64,000 bases of DNA, taken from the NCBI GenBank assembly GCA_965153455.1, contig OZ234498.1, positions 11,842,001-11,906,000 on the forward strand, read 5' to 3'. The translations under genes were made by a program, and so were the position numbers. The notes beneath the pieces were generated by a model. That model made no database searches and had not been told where the DNA came from. It was given only the letters and a program-made list of their open reading frames with translations. This stretch comes from Sphagnum compactum. Its lineage: Eukaryota > Bryophyta > Sphagnopsida > Sphagnales. Positions 12,301-23,897 of the stretch are shown here, one piece after another. The number at the start of each line of letters is the position of its first letter. The stretch's first letter is position 1.

Positions 12301-12942
12301 TCAGGCACAATGACCATGCAGGTACACAGTTCCTCACACTTGATGTGGTTCTCAGAGCATGATAGTTCTCATTTATTTTGTAGATGAGGAGCAGGGTGGA
12401 AGGGTTGGTATTTTAGGGTTTTGATGTTTTGGGGAGTGATTTTTTCTCAAATTTGACATTAGTGCTGATATTTCATGGGCAGAAGATGGGTTCCAAGACA
12501 GGTTTTGATGGGTATGTTGGATTTTTGAGACATACAATTTAACCCAAATTAACTGTTGTGTTACTAATTTGTTGAGACATAAAGTTGGGTTCATAGTTCT
12601 GGTTCCAAATGATCAGATAACAGTATTTTTTGTTTCCTTTGTGTGCAGTCAGAGCGGTTTTTTAGTGCCTTGAAAGGTCATGGGGCACTGTGCAGGCTAG
12701 TTCTTCTCCCATTGGAGAGCCATGGCTATCAAGGACGAGAAAGTGTCATGCATTGCTTGTGGGAAATGGACCGTTGGCTACAAAAGTTTTGTGTTCATGC
12801 TAAAATAACAGATCCAAAGTTGGATGTTGTAAACTCTGATGAACAAGCGACTATTGATGTGAAACAAGGAGGGGCTGAACCTGAGGACGACAATGAAGCA
12901 GAGTTGGGTTTAAGAGGATTCAGCCTATTCTCCTCTTTGTAG
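5805..12942 (+). CDS. CGEP: Glutamyl endopeptidase, chloroplast type (S9 family serine peptidase)
   Basis: Fourteen exons join in phase to 2682 nt (893 aa): 5805-5898, 6489-6717, 6888-6998, 7419-7467, 7845-7954, 8741-9244, 9395-9514, 9902-10198, 10325-10783, 10947-11012, 11555-11615, 11783-11932, 12184-12321, 12649-12942. The family is known as a stromal peptidase that cuts after Glu in short peptides and helps clear plastid peptides. The N-terminal half is the beta-propeller part (EIRQIVDAPPTPGLSLSP, LKLAGIRIDPQYNTCSRM). The C-terminal half is an alpha/beta-hydrolase with the triad in order: Ser about 713 in GGHSYGAF, Asp about 787 in HGEDDNNSG, His about 821 in ESHGY. The leader before the conserved region is short (about 45 aa), so plastid targeting is likely from the family but not clear from this start. 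Intron 10 carries a partial gene duplication with a phase-compatible copy of exon 10 (see separate entry). Confidence 0.95.
6338..6388. repeat. (TG)n(AG)n microsatellite
   Basis: A run of TG followed by about 17 AG/GA units lies in intron 1 of the endopeptidase gene, before exon 2. It is a simple sequence likely to vary in length. Confidence 0.95.
8050..8440. repeat. Dispersed repeat, copy A (endopeptidase intron 5)
   Basis: Shares ordered blocks with 39810-40195, including AGGCCTC, TTGCTTGC, AAGCTAAATTG, AAGCTTGTTGC, AATGAGGAT, GAGCTTATGAAGTC-like and GTGAGTGACAC, separated by small indels. Its end also resembles 36590-36690. This marks a medium-copy interspersed element of unknown class; no terminal repeats were identified. 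Confidence 0.65.
10958..11372 (+). repeat. Tandem partial gene duplication joined by telomere-type repeat
   Basis: Sequence 10958-11150 (most of exon 10 plus the start of its intron) is repeated at 11174-11372 with many single-base differences. Matching blocks include ACAATGCCAATAAT, AATGACCGGTA, ATGATGCATTGGCAATA and TATGCACTAGGTCT. The junction at 11153-11173 is exactly three TTTAGGG units. The second copy keeps a splice donor and, through the telomere repeat, gains an acceptor (AG at 11170-11171). Confidence 0.9.
11172..11228 (+). other. Candidate duplicate exon 10b of the endopeptidase gene
   Basis: If the AG of the third telomere unit (11170-11171) is used, bases 11172-11228 form a 57-nt exon open in the correct frame. 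Both ends are in the same phase as exon 10. It reads VDEPTMPIIGEGKEEDNDR where exon 10 reads FAILDGPTMPIIGEGEEEANDR. It could therefore replace exon 10 or be added to it without a frameshift. This is inference from phase and splice dinucleotides; without transcripts it may be silent. Confidence 0.45.
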
Positions 12943-13465
12943 CATAGCAATTGGGTATTGACCTCTTAATTATCAAGCCTTTATTGGCTTCTATTGAGGT
13001 ATTCACTTCATGCAGAGTTGAATGCAAAGCACAATGTTCTGTGTCAAAAGAGATATGCAAAATTATGCCACAAAAACATAACATGTCGTCTGTTGAAAGA
13101 GTTGTGTTTCCAGCTATCATGTTAGTTGCCCAGCAAGCTCTTCATGCTTTGAGAATTCAAACTGGTTGTTGAGAGTTGGCAGGCTTATGAAACCCTGAGT
13201 AGCCCTTGGTTGCACACTGTTCAGGGTGGTCTTCTCAGCATCTCTTGTGACTGGCAAGGTACATTTGCAACCTTTGTAATGGAATTTGGTGAAGCTTTGA
13301 TCTAATGAAAGGGATTTAGAAACAACCAAAATATGGGTAACAGCAGAGAGACCTTTCCACTGTGGTTGGCCAATAGAAATTGTACTTACTTCGTTGTAAG
13401 CCCTTGACTGAACCCTCAAACCCAGAAAGAGTCTCAAACCTGTTCCTTAACTTGTGGAAAGAACT

Positions 13466-13570
13466 TTTACAAAATTGGGATCTTCTGGGAGTGGAAGGTC
13501 CTGAAATTGGGAATTTTGGGATCTAGTGGAAGGTCCTGGAATTGGGATCTTCCAGGAGTGCAAGGTCCCT
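13466..13570. repeat. Short imperfect tandem repeat, about 3 units
   Basis: A unit resembling AATTGGGATCTTCTGGGAGT followed by GGAAGGTCC occurs three times with small changes downstream of the endopeptidase stop. No function is suggested. Confidence 0.7.
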
Positions 13571-14356
13571 TTCTGCTTTGAAGGGAAATTCTGTCTGGAA
13601 AAGTCATTGAAATTACAAAGGAAACTTTGGAAGAGTTCTTTATGGATCAGCCATTTTGGTCACATTTGATTATCTGTAAGAAACAGGTCACTGTATGTAT
13701 GCTTGTTGGCAGCAGCTCCTTGGCACCATGTAGTCAAGGATCATTGAGTTTTTTCTGAGTGGTTCTAGTACCAAAAAGACTTGCCCCTAAATTTTGTAGT
13801 GTATATAGCTGACCATGGTCAGGCACAAGAAAGTGCGGATCTTCTGAAATGGAAGAAATCTTCTGTGGTGGAAGCTCATACCCTCTGAAAATTAGGGCAG
13901 GTTTTTAACAATGGAGAAGGATAATGCCCTCCCTTTTGCCCTTCCCTTCCTTTTTGGAGCCCCATTACTCAGGCTACCATCCTCGTGCCTACGCACCTGA
14001 AAACAAGGAAGGGCCTCTAGCCCTAACCTTCTCCTATACAGGTGAACAAACAAACAAAGACCGGAACCATGACTAATTGATGGGTCATCAAAATGCAAGG
14101 GATCAAGGACAATGTGAGCAATTTTACCCATTTTATGATCTTCACTATCCAGGGAAACATGCTTGTTTTCCCTTACATATACTAGTGTGGCCTGTGCCGT
14201 TGACCAAGTGTTACCATGTCCTCAACTGATTTTTCCTTCTAAAACCTGGTTTTTTGGAATTTATTTGAAGCATCCCAGTTTGGTGGATCTCATAACCACA
14301 AAACAAAACAAAACAAACTACCTTCCTTCATAGATAGATGAGCTTCACATACCCAG

Positions 14357-14425
14357 AAAAAGCACTGGCAGAAAATCTCTAGTGTACAGAACCAGAAAGC
14401 ACTTGCAGAAAATCTCTAGTGTACA
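14357..14425. repeat. Direct duplication of about 38 bp
   Basis: CAGAAAATCTCTAGTGTACA preceded by AAAGCACT occurs twice in a row, spaced about 38 bp, upstream of the PDI gene. Confidence 0.8.
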
Positions 14426-14814
14426 CTTACTCAAGACACTAGAAATTTTCTCAAGTCTTAAGCGGCCTTCAGTCTGGGACGCTTAAGAGAAGACCTTTTT
14501 TTTTTCTTTTTTTTTTTTCCCACCGAACCTGCCCGTCCAGTTTAACTCTGGTCTCATGTTTTAAAAAACATATTAAAAAAAAATAATAATTTTAAATTTA
14601 AATGATAGCAACGGAACCGGTAAAACCGGTTCGTCCGGTTACCTGGTCTCCTCTTTCTCCGTTCTCTCTCTTCTCTTGTTGTGCCGCTCCTGCGCTGCGC
14701 CGCCGCTGCGTTGCCGCTGCGTTTCTGCTGCTTCCTTCGCAGCGGAAGTTCCTTACACGCTTGGTTTCTCTGACACCCAACTCTCGCTTCTTTCTTCCAT
14801 TGGTTTTCTGTGAG

Positions 14815-15164
14815 ATGGCGTCCTCCTCCAGGAAAGCTTGGATCCTTCTTTTCTTAGCCACATTGCTTTGCATTGTGGCTTTTTCCAGCCGGAGCCCTTG
14901 TTGTCACGCTTCGGAGACCGCTGAAGACGGCTCCGATCTGCACAGTTTGAACGACCACCAAGAGGATCCCGATGTCGCGGACTCGAAGAACGAGAATCTT
15001 CATGGTGGGTGGCATTGTTGTGTATGTGTATGTGCTCTGAAAGTCAAGGATTTTCCTTGGCTATGCGGATATGAAAAATGTAGGTGGTTGTTGTTCAAGA
15101 CGAGATCCGAATTCTCAGGGCTTCAATTCTTTGAAGATGCAATTCTTTTGGGGACCCATTCTGG

Positions 15165-15195
<31 letters not shown>

Positions 15196-18100
15196 GGGTG
15201 GGAGAAACTTGACAATTTTTGGGGGATCCATTGGGGAGTTTCTTTATTTTTTATTTTTTATTTTTTTTAGCTGGGGAAATTTGACACTGAGCATCGCCAT
15301 GAAGCAAAGGGATAGAAGAATGTGTCTTGTTGTTTCTTCAAGAATAAGAGACAAGATGCATGGATTCTGTATATAATAAGGAATTAAGAAAACACTTTGG
15401 AAGCTGGAAGGCACATTCATTTGTCATTTACATTCACTAAGTGTCATTTGTGGAATTCAATCTGCACCTGAATAGATAGTGTTCTGACTGACAAGGTTCT
15501 CAAAGGAAAAAGGATCTGATCTGGAATCTGCAGGAAATCAAAGAAGAGAATACAGTGATGAATTTGATGAATTTGATGAGGAAGAAGAAGAGGATGAGGA
15601 TTTCTTGGATGACTCTCAAATTGATGAATCTGATGTAGTGGTATTGGGAACTGGCAATTTCACTGCATTCTTGGAAGCCAACACCTATGTTCTAGTAGAG
15701 TTCTATGCCCCGTGGTGTGGACATTGTCAAGCATTGGTGCCCGAGTGGGCACAAGCAGCTTCAGAGTTGAAAGGAGTAGTCCCACTTGCAAAAGTGGATG
15801 CAACGCAACATGATGAGCTTGGGAGTAAGTACGGAGTTCAGGGATACCCCACTATTTTGTTCTTCATCGATGGTGTGAATAAACCCTACAAAGGTCTGCG
15901 CACCAGGTCTGTTGTCTCCAAATACTTTCTGTTTTCTGAACTATTTGACTCACATGTATGTATGTGTCAAGCCCTCTCACAGTCACAACCTCTTTCTAAA
16001 CCCTTGAAAGATTTGAACCCCAGATGTCTTTTGGATGTTTCTTGAGTGGCTGAAGTGAACGGCACTGCATCTGACTAGCAGATCTGGTCAAGATGCTGGA
16101 AGCCCTAACTTTTTGCAGGTCTCTCTAGTTTGAGCTTAGATGCTTGCATTCTAAGAGCAGCTCCAGCAGTGCTCAGTATGTGACCCTGCAAAAAATATGT
16201 CTCACATCCAAGATTAGTTCTGTTCTTTTTTTTCCAACCCCACCCATAAAACTAAAACTGGGACTGTAAACAGGTGGGGGAGTACTAATAGCAACCCACC
16301 AAATCAAACTATCTAGCCAATCAATAGCAGGTGTTAAGCTCCGCAGTGCCTTTTACTGGCCTCAGCATCTTGTGGAAAATTGCTGGGCCAAAACCATGTT
16401 GCTGAGCCAAACTGGGATGTTTTTAACTTTTCTTCATCCACATTTTCTTTTGCCGGGCCACATACTGAGCACCAGTGGAACTGCTTTAAGTATCAGCTCT
16501 CTTCCCTATTGCTGCAATAGGGACGAGTGTTGACACAGGTCTACTTGTAGTTTCAACTGTTGACAGTTTGCTGTTGAGTGCTTGTTACAATACTCATGCG
16601 CCTGACTCCGCTGTGTTTCTCAACTGGTTTTCAGGGATGAGATTGTGAAGTGGGTTAAGAGCAAATTGGAGCCTGCCGTTGTAACTATTTCCTCAACTTC
16701 TGAGGCCGAGCCCTTGTTGACATCTGATGCCACCATAGCTGTTGCTTACCTTGAGAATCCAAAGGTAAGCCCTGTATATTTCTAGTCTATATTGAAACAA
16801 GGCAGGAATGAAATGTTTTGTGCTTGTTAACTATAACTTAGCAGTTAAATGAGATTTTTTTCTCTTTGTAGAGTGTTGACGATGGGTGGTTCTGGGGTGG
16901 AACAGGGGACAGAGGCAGAGGAGTTAACATTAGCAGCAAGGCAAGAGGAAGCTGTCATGTTTTACATGACCAGCCAAATGGATGTGGCCCAGATGTTTGC
17001 CCTAGAATTGGAGAAGAATCCCTCCTTGGTGCTTCTCAAGAAACAACATGAGAAGCGCCTACTGTTTGGTAAAAAATCATACTGAATCTTGAAGTTTGTG
17101 TGTATAGTTTCTCACTACATTCATGATGGAATGTGAGTTGAAAACAACAGGGCATAACCTGAAATTTGTGTGCGTATGTGCATATAGATTAAACATGTAG
17201 GTGAAACACTTATGTGTCAGTTCTGGTTGTTTTGCATGCAGATGGGGTGTTTGAAAGAAAGGCGATTCGTGATTTTGTATTTGCAAATAAGCTGCCACTC
17301 ATCATCAGTTTTAACAAAGAAACTGCGCCACAAATATTTGAGAGTGACATAAAAAAGCAAGTGAGAAATCTATTCTTCTGGCAATAATTGCTGGTTTCGA
17401 TAATCTTGTGGAAAGGATTCTGCTGACCATCGATGAAAACAGCTCCAGATTTGGAATGGAATTGCACTCAAATTGTATTGATGTTCTTACTTTTGTTTTT
17501 CATGCCAGGTCCTTCTCTTTGCTGTCCACGAAGAGTATGAGAGATTGGGTTCAATGTATGAAGAAGTTTCAAGATCTTTCCGAGGGCAGGTAAGAAAGCT
17601 TAGTTGGGCCTAAATCCCAATGGTGTATATTTTGTTTCCTTTTTCAGCGAATCTGATTTGTCAAATTGCCATCTTTATGATGCCATAGTGGTTTCTTAAC
17701 ATAGTGGTTCATCTAAAATGCAGATCATATTCATCCACGTAAATCTAAGTGACACCGAATCAACTGGTATTCTTGATTTTTTTGGCATTTCTGGCGATTC
17801 AACTTCAGTAAGGCTTCTTTGTTTCTCTTTGGTCTTTATTGAATTTGGGTTCACTGGGATCATATCTAGAGACAGGAAGGAAGAGCCATTCCCTATCTCA
17901 TTTCTTTTTCCCTCCTTTTGCCACCAATCCTGGTCAATGCTACCTACTATGTTTATTTGCGGGGGTGAGAATGGGTTGCAGATTATGGCGTTTACTGGGG
18001 AGCAACATGGCCCAAAATTTCTCTATGAAGATGAAATCAGCATTGAAGGTTTACAGGTCTGTTCTGGTTCTGGAAGTGCATGTATGTTGTGAATTTCTGC

Positions 18101-19933
18101 TGCAAAATGCCCTTCTAAGGATATAATGTTTGTCATCTTTTTTTTAAAAATATGGTTTTCTTTTGATTCATTCCTAAATGAGCAACTCTACAGGCTACCA
18201 ACAATCACATCTCATACCTTTGTGCAATGAAATACTTGGTTTTTTCTTGTATAGATATTTTGCAAAAATTTCTTGGCAAGCAAATTGAAAGCGTACATGA
18301 AGTCCCAACCAATACCCAATCAGGTAAGAATTGCAACTCCTGGCTCCTGATTTAACATGCTTGAATGTTCCCCAGTTTCTTGATGCTGGTCCCAGGTTTG
18401 CCTCCTGAAGAAGGTGGTTTGCCTTTGATGACCTCCTGGTGTTGATAACATATAGAGCAATTTACAACAGTCTTGCAGCTCATGAAGTGCTTGTCCTGCC
18501 CATTGCTATGGGGATCTTGACTATGTGTTTGCAAAGATTATCTGTAACGTTGGTTATTGTTAACATACAAGCAATCGATTTTTTGGGTTCTTTGCAATGA
18601 CTAGGCTCGTGATAGAGAATGCTTTTTGTCTTAAAAGTAGAGCACTGACAAGATTACTAACATTTTTAGAGCTTGCTTGCAGAATGATGATGATGTGAAA
18701 ATTGTGGTGGGGAAGAATTTTGATGACATTGTTCTTGATGAGTCCAAGGATACTCTTCTTGAGGTAAGTTGCAAAATGAAGATGGAACTTGCCATATCCA
18801 ATCGTCCATCTTATTTCAATCTATTTTCTTCAAAGGCAAAAAAAAAGGTCAGAATCTTTTATCTTACTGATCTGTAAGATGCCTGGGAGGCTAAGAGGAA
18901 AGTTCCAGATTGTGATGTACTCATAAATATGAATGGAGAATTACATCAGATTTTATATGGGTGATAAGACTCTTCCAAGCCAAGGTCCTCAAGAGAAATT
19001 TCGCGAAAGAACCTAAGGATATCTTCAAAGCCCCATTGACAATTTTGTAGTGAAATTTTCACACTGTGCATCATAAGGCAGCTGGCTTCATTACATGAAC
19101 AACTGGTGTACCTACTGTACATACCTGTGAGACACTGATCAATGCAGAAACAGATTGGGTTTGGAAACATTTGAGTGCTAGCTAGTAGATGGTTTTATCA
19201 GAGGGAAGTTTTCCATTTTCTCTCTCCGTTTTGTAGCTCTATGCACCCTGGTGTGGTCATTGCCAAGCATTGGAGCCTGTTTACAACAAGCTTGGAAAAC
19301 GTTTACGTGGAATTGACTCCATCGTCATAGCCAAAATGGACGCCATTGCCAATGAACATCCTCGTGCTAAGGTTAGTACTAAAATCCTGTCAAGACAGAA
19401 TAGTTATGCCGATCAATCATCATATTCAAATTCCATACTAAATAGATATTGATATGCCCTTTTTTTCTTTTTCTTTTTTGCTTTTCTCTTTTGACAAATG
19501 CTCTCTTATGAAGAGTGTGTGGTTTCCATTGTATCTGAAAGGGATGGGCTGTTGTCTTTGTGTATCTGCAAGTCGGATGGCTACCCTACCATACTCTTCT
19601 TTCCAGCAGGACAAAAAAGCTTCGACCCAGTATGTCACCTTTGTTAACACCTTTTGTTGCTTCCAGCTTTTCTGTCTGTTCTTCATTGCTGAAAATGCTC
19701 GGGATGCTTGACATGATGATGGATCGAGTGTGTCAGTGACCCGTTTCTTGATGCAGGTAACCTTTGATGGAGAAAGGACTGTAAAAGGGTTTTATCAGTT
19801 CCTGAAAAGGAATGCAGCCATTCCGTTTTCATTACCAAAACCCAGTCAATCACAACAAAACAGCCCTGCTGCACCTGTCAGTGCAACAATAGAGAAAACA
19901 AGCAGTGGAGAGCAACTCAAAGATGAGCTCTAG
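14815..19933 (+). CDS. PDIL1: Protein disulfide isomerase, ER lumen, two thioredoxin domains (PDIL1-3/1-4 type)
   Basis: Thirteen exons join in phase to 1734 nt (577 aa): 14815-15004, 15534-15906, 16635-16764, 16906-17068, 17242-17360, 17509-17589, 17724-17807, 17982-18056, 18255-18323, 18683-18763, 19237-19371, 19573-19629, 19757-19933. The protein catalyses formation and reshuffling of disulfides during folding in the ER. Residues 1-31 give a signal peptide ([20 protein letters not shown]). An acidic stretch ([15 protein letters not shown], about 73-87) precedes thioredoxin domain a, with active site APWCGHC at about 122-128. Two non-catalytic thioredoxin folds follow, then domain a' with a second APWCGHC at about 458-464, and a C-terminal KDEL for ER retention. 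This a-b-b'-a' plan, acidic N-terminus and length match the plant PDIL1-3/1-4 clade. The exon 4 acceptor (AG at 16904-16905) was chosen over an upstream AG because it keeps phase and the protein aligns. Intron 2 carries a MITE and intron 1 a long T-run. Confidence 0.95.
15169..15196. repeat. Poly-T tract in PDI intron 1
   Basis: About 26 T residues in a row, followed by further T-rich DNA to 15270. Open frames read across it are artefacts of the homopolymer. Confidence 0.95.
16152..16489. mobile_element. PIF/Harbinger (Tourist)-type MITE in PDI intron 2
   Basis: A 332-bp element (16155-16486) is bordered by TAA on both sides (16152-16154 and 16487-16489), the 3-bp TWA target duplication typical of PIF/Harbinger. 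Terminal inverted repeats are about 28 bp with a few mismatches: the left starts GAGCAGCTCCAGCAGTGCTC, the right read inward starts AAGCAGTTCCACTGGTGCTC, and both continue AGTATGTG. There is no coding capacity. Insertion inside an intron leaves the exons intact. Confidence 0.85.
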
Positions 19934-21483
19934 GGGGGAGGAGCTGCCACCACCACCACCACCCCTGCTTTGAAGCTTCACAGTGGTAGAAACACGAGTA
20001 CGTACTTAGTCTCTGTATGCTCCCCTTGTAGGAATGGCCGAGTAATATATGTTGGAGATGCTCGCTCTTGAAACAATTTGTGCTGCGACCAAATTACTCC
20101 AAAATCTACTCTGGGCTATTCAAGGATTTAGATTCGAAAGATGTTTGCTTTTTTAGTTGTGCTTCTTCCCGGCACGAGATGCCAAGGAAGTGGAAATTCC
20201 ATTTGCGTGTGCACTAGGAAATCTGTCAATTTAAACATTGAAAATCCAAAATGGAAAATTGCTACATAATTATTGTCACACCTCTTTAGTCTGCTTTGCA
20301 AGGCTTTAGTTTGGCGAATGTAAAGTGAGGTTCAAAGTTCAAACCAGTGTTGGGGCAAGAATAGAATGATTTAGTCATGAATATAGAAGGTGGATTAGTA
20401 TTAAGGTAGTTTGTTTTGTAGTTATGAGATCCACCGAACTGGGATGCTTCAGATTGGTGTCTTTGGAAAGCTCTTGATGATGAGGAGGGGTGCACGGGCT
20501 TGGTTCCATGACGTTTCGACTTGAGGTGCAAACGCTCTTGAATATTGAATGATTTCTTCACTGGAAATCAAATTAAATTAATCGTAGCTGAAAGTTTCAG
20601 AGGAATTGGAATGTGCCTTTGGTGTCGTTGGAAAGATCTTGATGAGCAGGATTTAATGGAATTTATTTGGTAGGATTTGGATCCAGTTGAGAATGTGGTA
20701 ACACTTGAAGGCTTACGAATTCAATTCAAGCATGATTTCCTTTCATATTTTGGCTGTTCAAAAAAACGATACATGATTTCCTTTCATATTTTGGCTGTTC
20801 AAAAAAACGATACATACGTTGCAAAACAATGTTCACATGTTGAGTTTCCCTATTTTGTAAATGGGTTCAATGACACAAGGCTACAAGCAACCCAAAGAAC
20901 CGACGGTTCTTCATGAAAGAGCTGACGGTTCTTTGATTTTTAAATAAAAACTGAGGACCACAGTTGGCCTATTATGCCAGGACTGGTTATTTGAAGATTT
21001 TGAGAACCGGCAGGCAGGTGAATTTATACCCTTTCTGATAACCTTTGGGCCCCTGTCCCTCATTCTAAGAACCGCCCAACAACGATGAAGTACCGGCCTT
21101 CCGTTGGGTTGTCAATGACTGTTGGATAATTATATTGTCCAGGTAAGGGGCGTATAACATTACGGTGAACTACTGGTCCGTCACATTAATAACTGCCGAA
21201 TAGTTAGTTCTATTGTCCAATGGATTGTAGTTCGTCTTCCCGCCATTCCTGCACAACGCTTCTTTCTTCCTGATTTGGTTTGGCAGACGCACGCGCGTTT
21301 GTTCTTGGTTTGTGTGTTTTGTGATAACAGACTTTGGAGCTTTCGTCGATCTGCAGACTACTGTCTCAAACGTTTCTTCTTCTTGTGTGTGCAACAACGA
21401 TTTTTTTGAAAAAAAATTGATTTTTTTTTTTTTTTTTTTTTTGCTTTTTTTTGTTTTTGGGAGAGTGGCGTATATCGGTGGAA
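19934..21483. other. PDI 3' flank and RPA2 upstream region
   Basis: Contains the PDI 3' untranslated region, a 41-bp direct duplication (listed), and repeated GACGGTTCTT/GAACCG motifs at about 20898-20935 and 21002-21072. Towards 21240-21450 there is pyrimidine-rich, leader-like DNA with a T-run at 21421-21442. No other gene seen. Confidence 0.55.
20731..20814. repeat. Exact 41-bp tandem duplication
   Basis: The 41-bp unit beginning CATGATTTCCTTTCATATTT and ending AAAACGATA occurs twice without change (20731-20771 and 20772-20812). Perfect identity suggests a very recent event or strong replication slippage. Confidence 0.95.
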
Positions 21484-23897
21484 ATGGAACCTTTGGGAAG
21501 TGGAGGATGGATCCATGTTCGCAGGGGGCGATTTAATACCTACTTCGGTGGAGGCGATGGCAAGGTACGTCTCTGTTTGTTGCTCACACTGCGAGAAATC
21601 GTAGAATCCTGAGTTGTTGTTATTTTTTAATTGTTATTGTTCTTGCTTTGGTTTTTCCCCCTCTTTTTTTTGGTATCCAATTTGTGTCTTGTATGCGTGT
21701 TAGACGAAATTTGCGGGGTTAGGAGTGTCAGTGAAAACTAGCCGACTTCATATTTGCTGGAAGATCTTGTTTCCAACATGTCGTAACAGTTGCGTTACTA
21801 CAACGGGGCGCGTTTTCCTCTGCGGAGTATTATTCTCGGGCCCTTGGATGTGAGCTGCGTGTTACGCCAAAGGAATTTGTCGTAATAGCTTTACTGGCCG
21901 TGAGCTTTTGTCTCGTCTGACGCTTTGTCAGTGATACCTTAAACACAGGGAATCCGCTCTAAGAACAGCGGGCCTCTTCTATTGACTGCCAAGATGATCG
22001 GACAAGCAATACAAAAGCCGTCTGACGAGGATTTCCACGTGGATGGAGTGGACGTCAATAATATATGTCCCTCTTCTTTCTCTTGCAGCGATAGTCGATG
22101 GCAATGAATGATGCTTCAGAACCAGTTTTGTATTTCTGTGAGGAATCGGATCTGATCGCTTCAAGGATCTTCATGCTCTTTGGGAGAGGATCATTGGCTC
22201 TCTGCAGGTGACTTTGGTTGGCATGGCTCGTGAGAAGGAAGAGAGTGCAACAGATGTTTCTTTCCAATTAGATGACAGCACTGTTCAGATTGAGGTGAAA
22301 CGCTGGTCATTGCTGTTTCCCTTGCTGGCTAGTTGGCCTCTCTGATCCCTTCTGACAATGTAGCACGCTGCAGATGTATGAGAGATTTACATTGGCCAAA
22401 TTATGCATGTGACAGAGATTCTGTGCGGATGTGTATTGCAGTTTAGGAACCAAAATGTGGTTTATGTATTACCCTAGGTTTGGAGGAGAATGGTTTTTTT
22501 TTCCCATCAAAGCTTATGTTGCATATAATGTTGCTCATTTTTTTTTGGGTTGATGTGGTGTCATTCTGGTATTGCTTCTTCATATTGCACATTATGGTGG
22601 ATGTTGTGATGCAGGATAGATGGTCAAGAGCAGCACAAAATGCAGGAAATGAATAATGTCTGGTGGGTACCCTTCATTCGTGCTGCTGTGGGGATTATAA
22701 ATTCTAGAAACCACAATTTGCCTTATCTGGAGGTGCAATTGCAGAATTGACCTAGGGCATCATGAATTGATATGTTGTACATGTGATTGGCTGCAGGAAT
22801 TTCACATATGTTCAAGTTCATGGCCTCCTTCGATCATTTCAAGCGAAACAGAATGTTGCCTTCTCTGTCAGGTGAGTGAAGTTCTGGATGTTTGCTGGAA
22901 ATTTTAATAGGGTTCATAGAGCTTCTGGCATAACATCCTGACCATTGGTACCCTTCAATGACTGCTTCTCGTTGAATTTTTCCCCCTAGCACCTGATGAT
23001 GATCATCAATATCACCCTAGCTTTCAGGCTGGCTTGCTGGGTGAAAAGGTCATGTGGACATAAAATCCTACAAAGTTTGGCCTTGCTTGAATAATATCCT
23101 TAGTCACAGGTTGAGGTTATTTAAGAATAGGGAAGTGGATGCTGATGTCAAATTGTATGAACCCAGGCCCGTTACTGATTTCAACGAGGTCGCCTTCCAT
23201 TTCCTGGAAGTTGTATATGTGCATCCCTCAAACATATGAGCACAGGTAACAACCCTTAAGGTTGGATCCCTATCATAGTCAATAACAAAAGGTGTCTACC
23301 ATCTTGAAGTGTTCTCATTTGGATTTGTTTATAGGTCTGTTGTTGAAAAGCCTATTGCACTGTAGAGCTAGCTGATCTAACGCCGGTATCAAATCTTCCT
23401 AGTGAGCCCTAATTTATTCTGTCCTTGTTTGACGTCTGAACATGCAGGAATCTAACTAATTTCCACGGAGGATTTGGATGATAATTTGTTTTGACTCCTA
23501 TTAGCTGTTTTCCTCCAGGGAGGCAACCCAGCAGCTCCAACACCTGTGAGTACACGGCACTTGGACTGCATGGTGTTGTGAGAACTACAACTAATCCTGG
23601 TCTCTACAATCAGGTGCCAGGCCATCCACCATCACATTGAAGCGAAGGTTGTCATACTCTTCATCAGCTGCTCTTATTGGACCTCATCTTTCCGTACATG
23701 CTCGTGCAGCTTAACTGAGCAGGGTCTACATGTTGACCAGGTGTCACAACGGATGGTTGAGTATTCTAAACAAGTCAGGTGAGTCTTCATTGCTTTGCTG
23801 TTTAAAATTATCAGTCTATGAGCTTCTTATGTCCATGGTTCATTGCAGTGGCATGCAACCTAGGAAGATGACTGAGCACAAGCATTCAATAGATTGA
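21484..23897 (+). CDS. RPA2: Replication protein A 32-kDa subunit-like (RPA2), possibly decaying
   Basis: RPA2 is the middle subunit of the single-stranded DNA-binding trimer used in replication and repair. Exons read by homology: 21484-21564, 21949-22062, 22208-22305, 22615-22662, 22797-22871, 23167-23218 (or to 23245), 23519-23545, 23621-23778, 23849-23897. They join to 702 nt, 233 aa. The Gly-rich start FNTYFGGGDGK is followed by DEDFHVDGVDVNN, then VTLVGMAREKEESATDVSF, DDSTVQIEVKRW, FTYVQVHGLLRSFQAKQN and RPVTDFNEVAFHFLEVVY (the OB fold). The winged-helix part follows with LTEQGLHVDQVSQRM. Oddities: exon 2 ends at AAT|ATATGT instead of GTATGT; the exon 3 donor CTG|GTCATT is weak; with the usual exon 6 donor a TGA at 23237-23239 is in frame, avoided only by a weak donor at 23219. 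The C-terminus stops at SID, short of the usual 270-280 aa. Family sure; intactness not. Confidence 0.7.

Larger units (their letters stand above)
12943..14814. other. Intergenic between endopeptidase and PDI genes
   Basis: Holds the endopeptidase 3' region, short tandem duplications (listed separately), a 9-bp inverted pair TCTTAAGCG/CGCTTAAGA at about 14456-14488, and the PDI 5' flank. Just upstream of the PDI start are repeated CCGGT elements (about 14615-14640) and a pyrimidine-rich leader. I see no other gene. Confidence 0.6.

Noticed and set aside
15071-15376. Phe-rich frame in PDI intron 1
   Set aside because: Produced by the poly-T tract; it lies wholly inside a phase-consistent intron.
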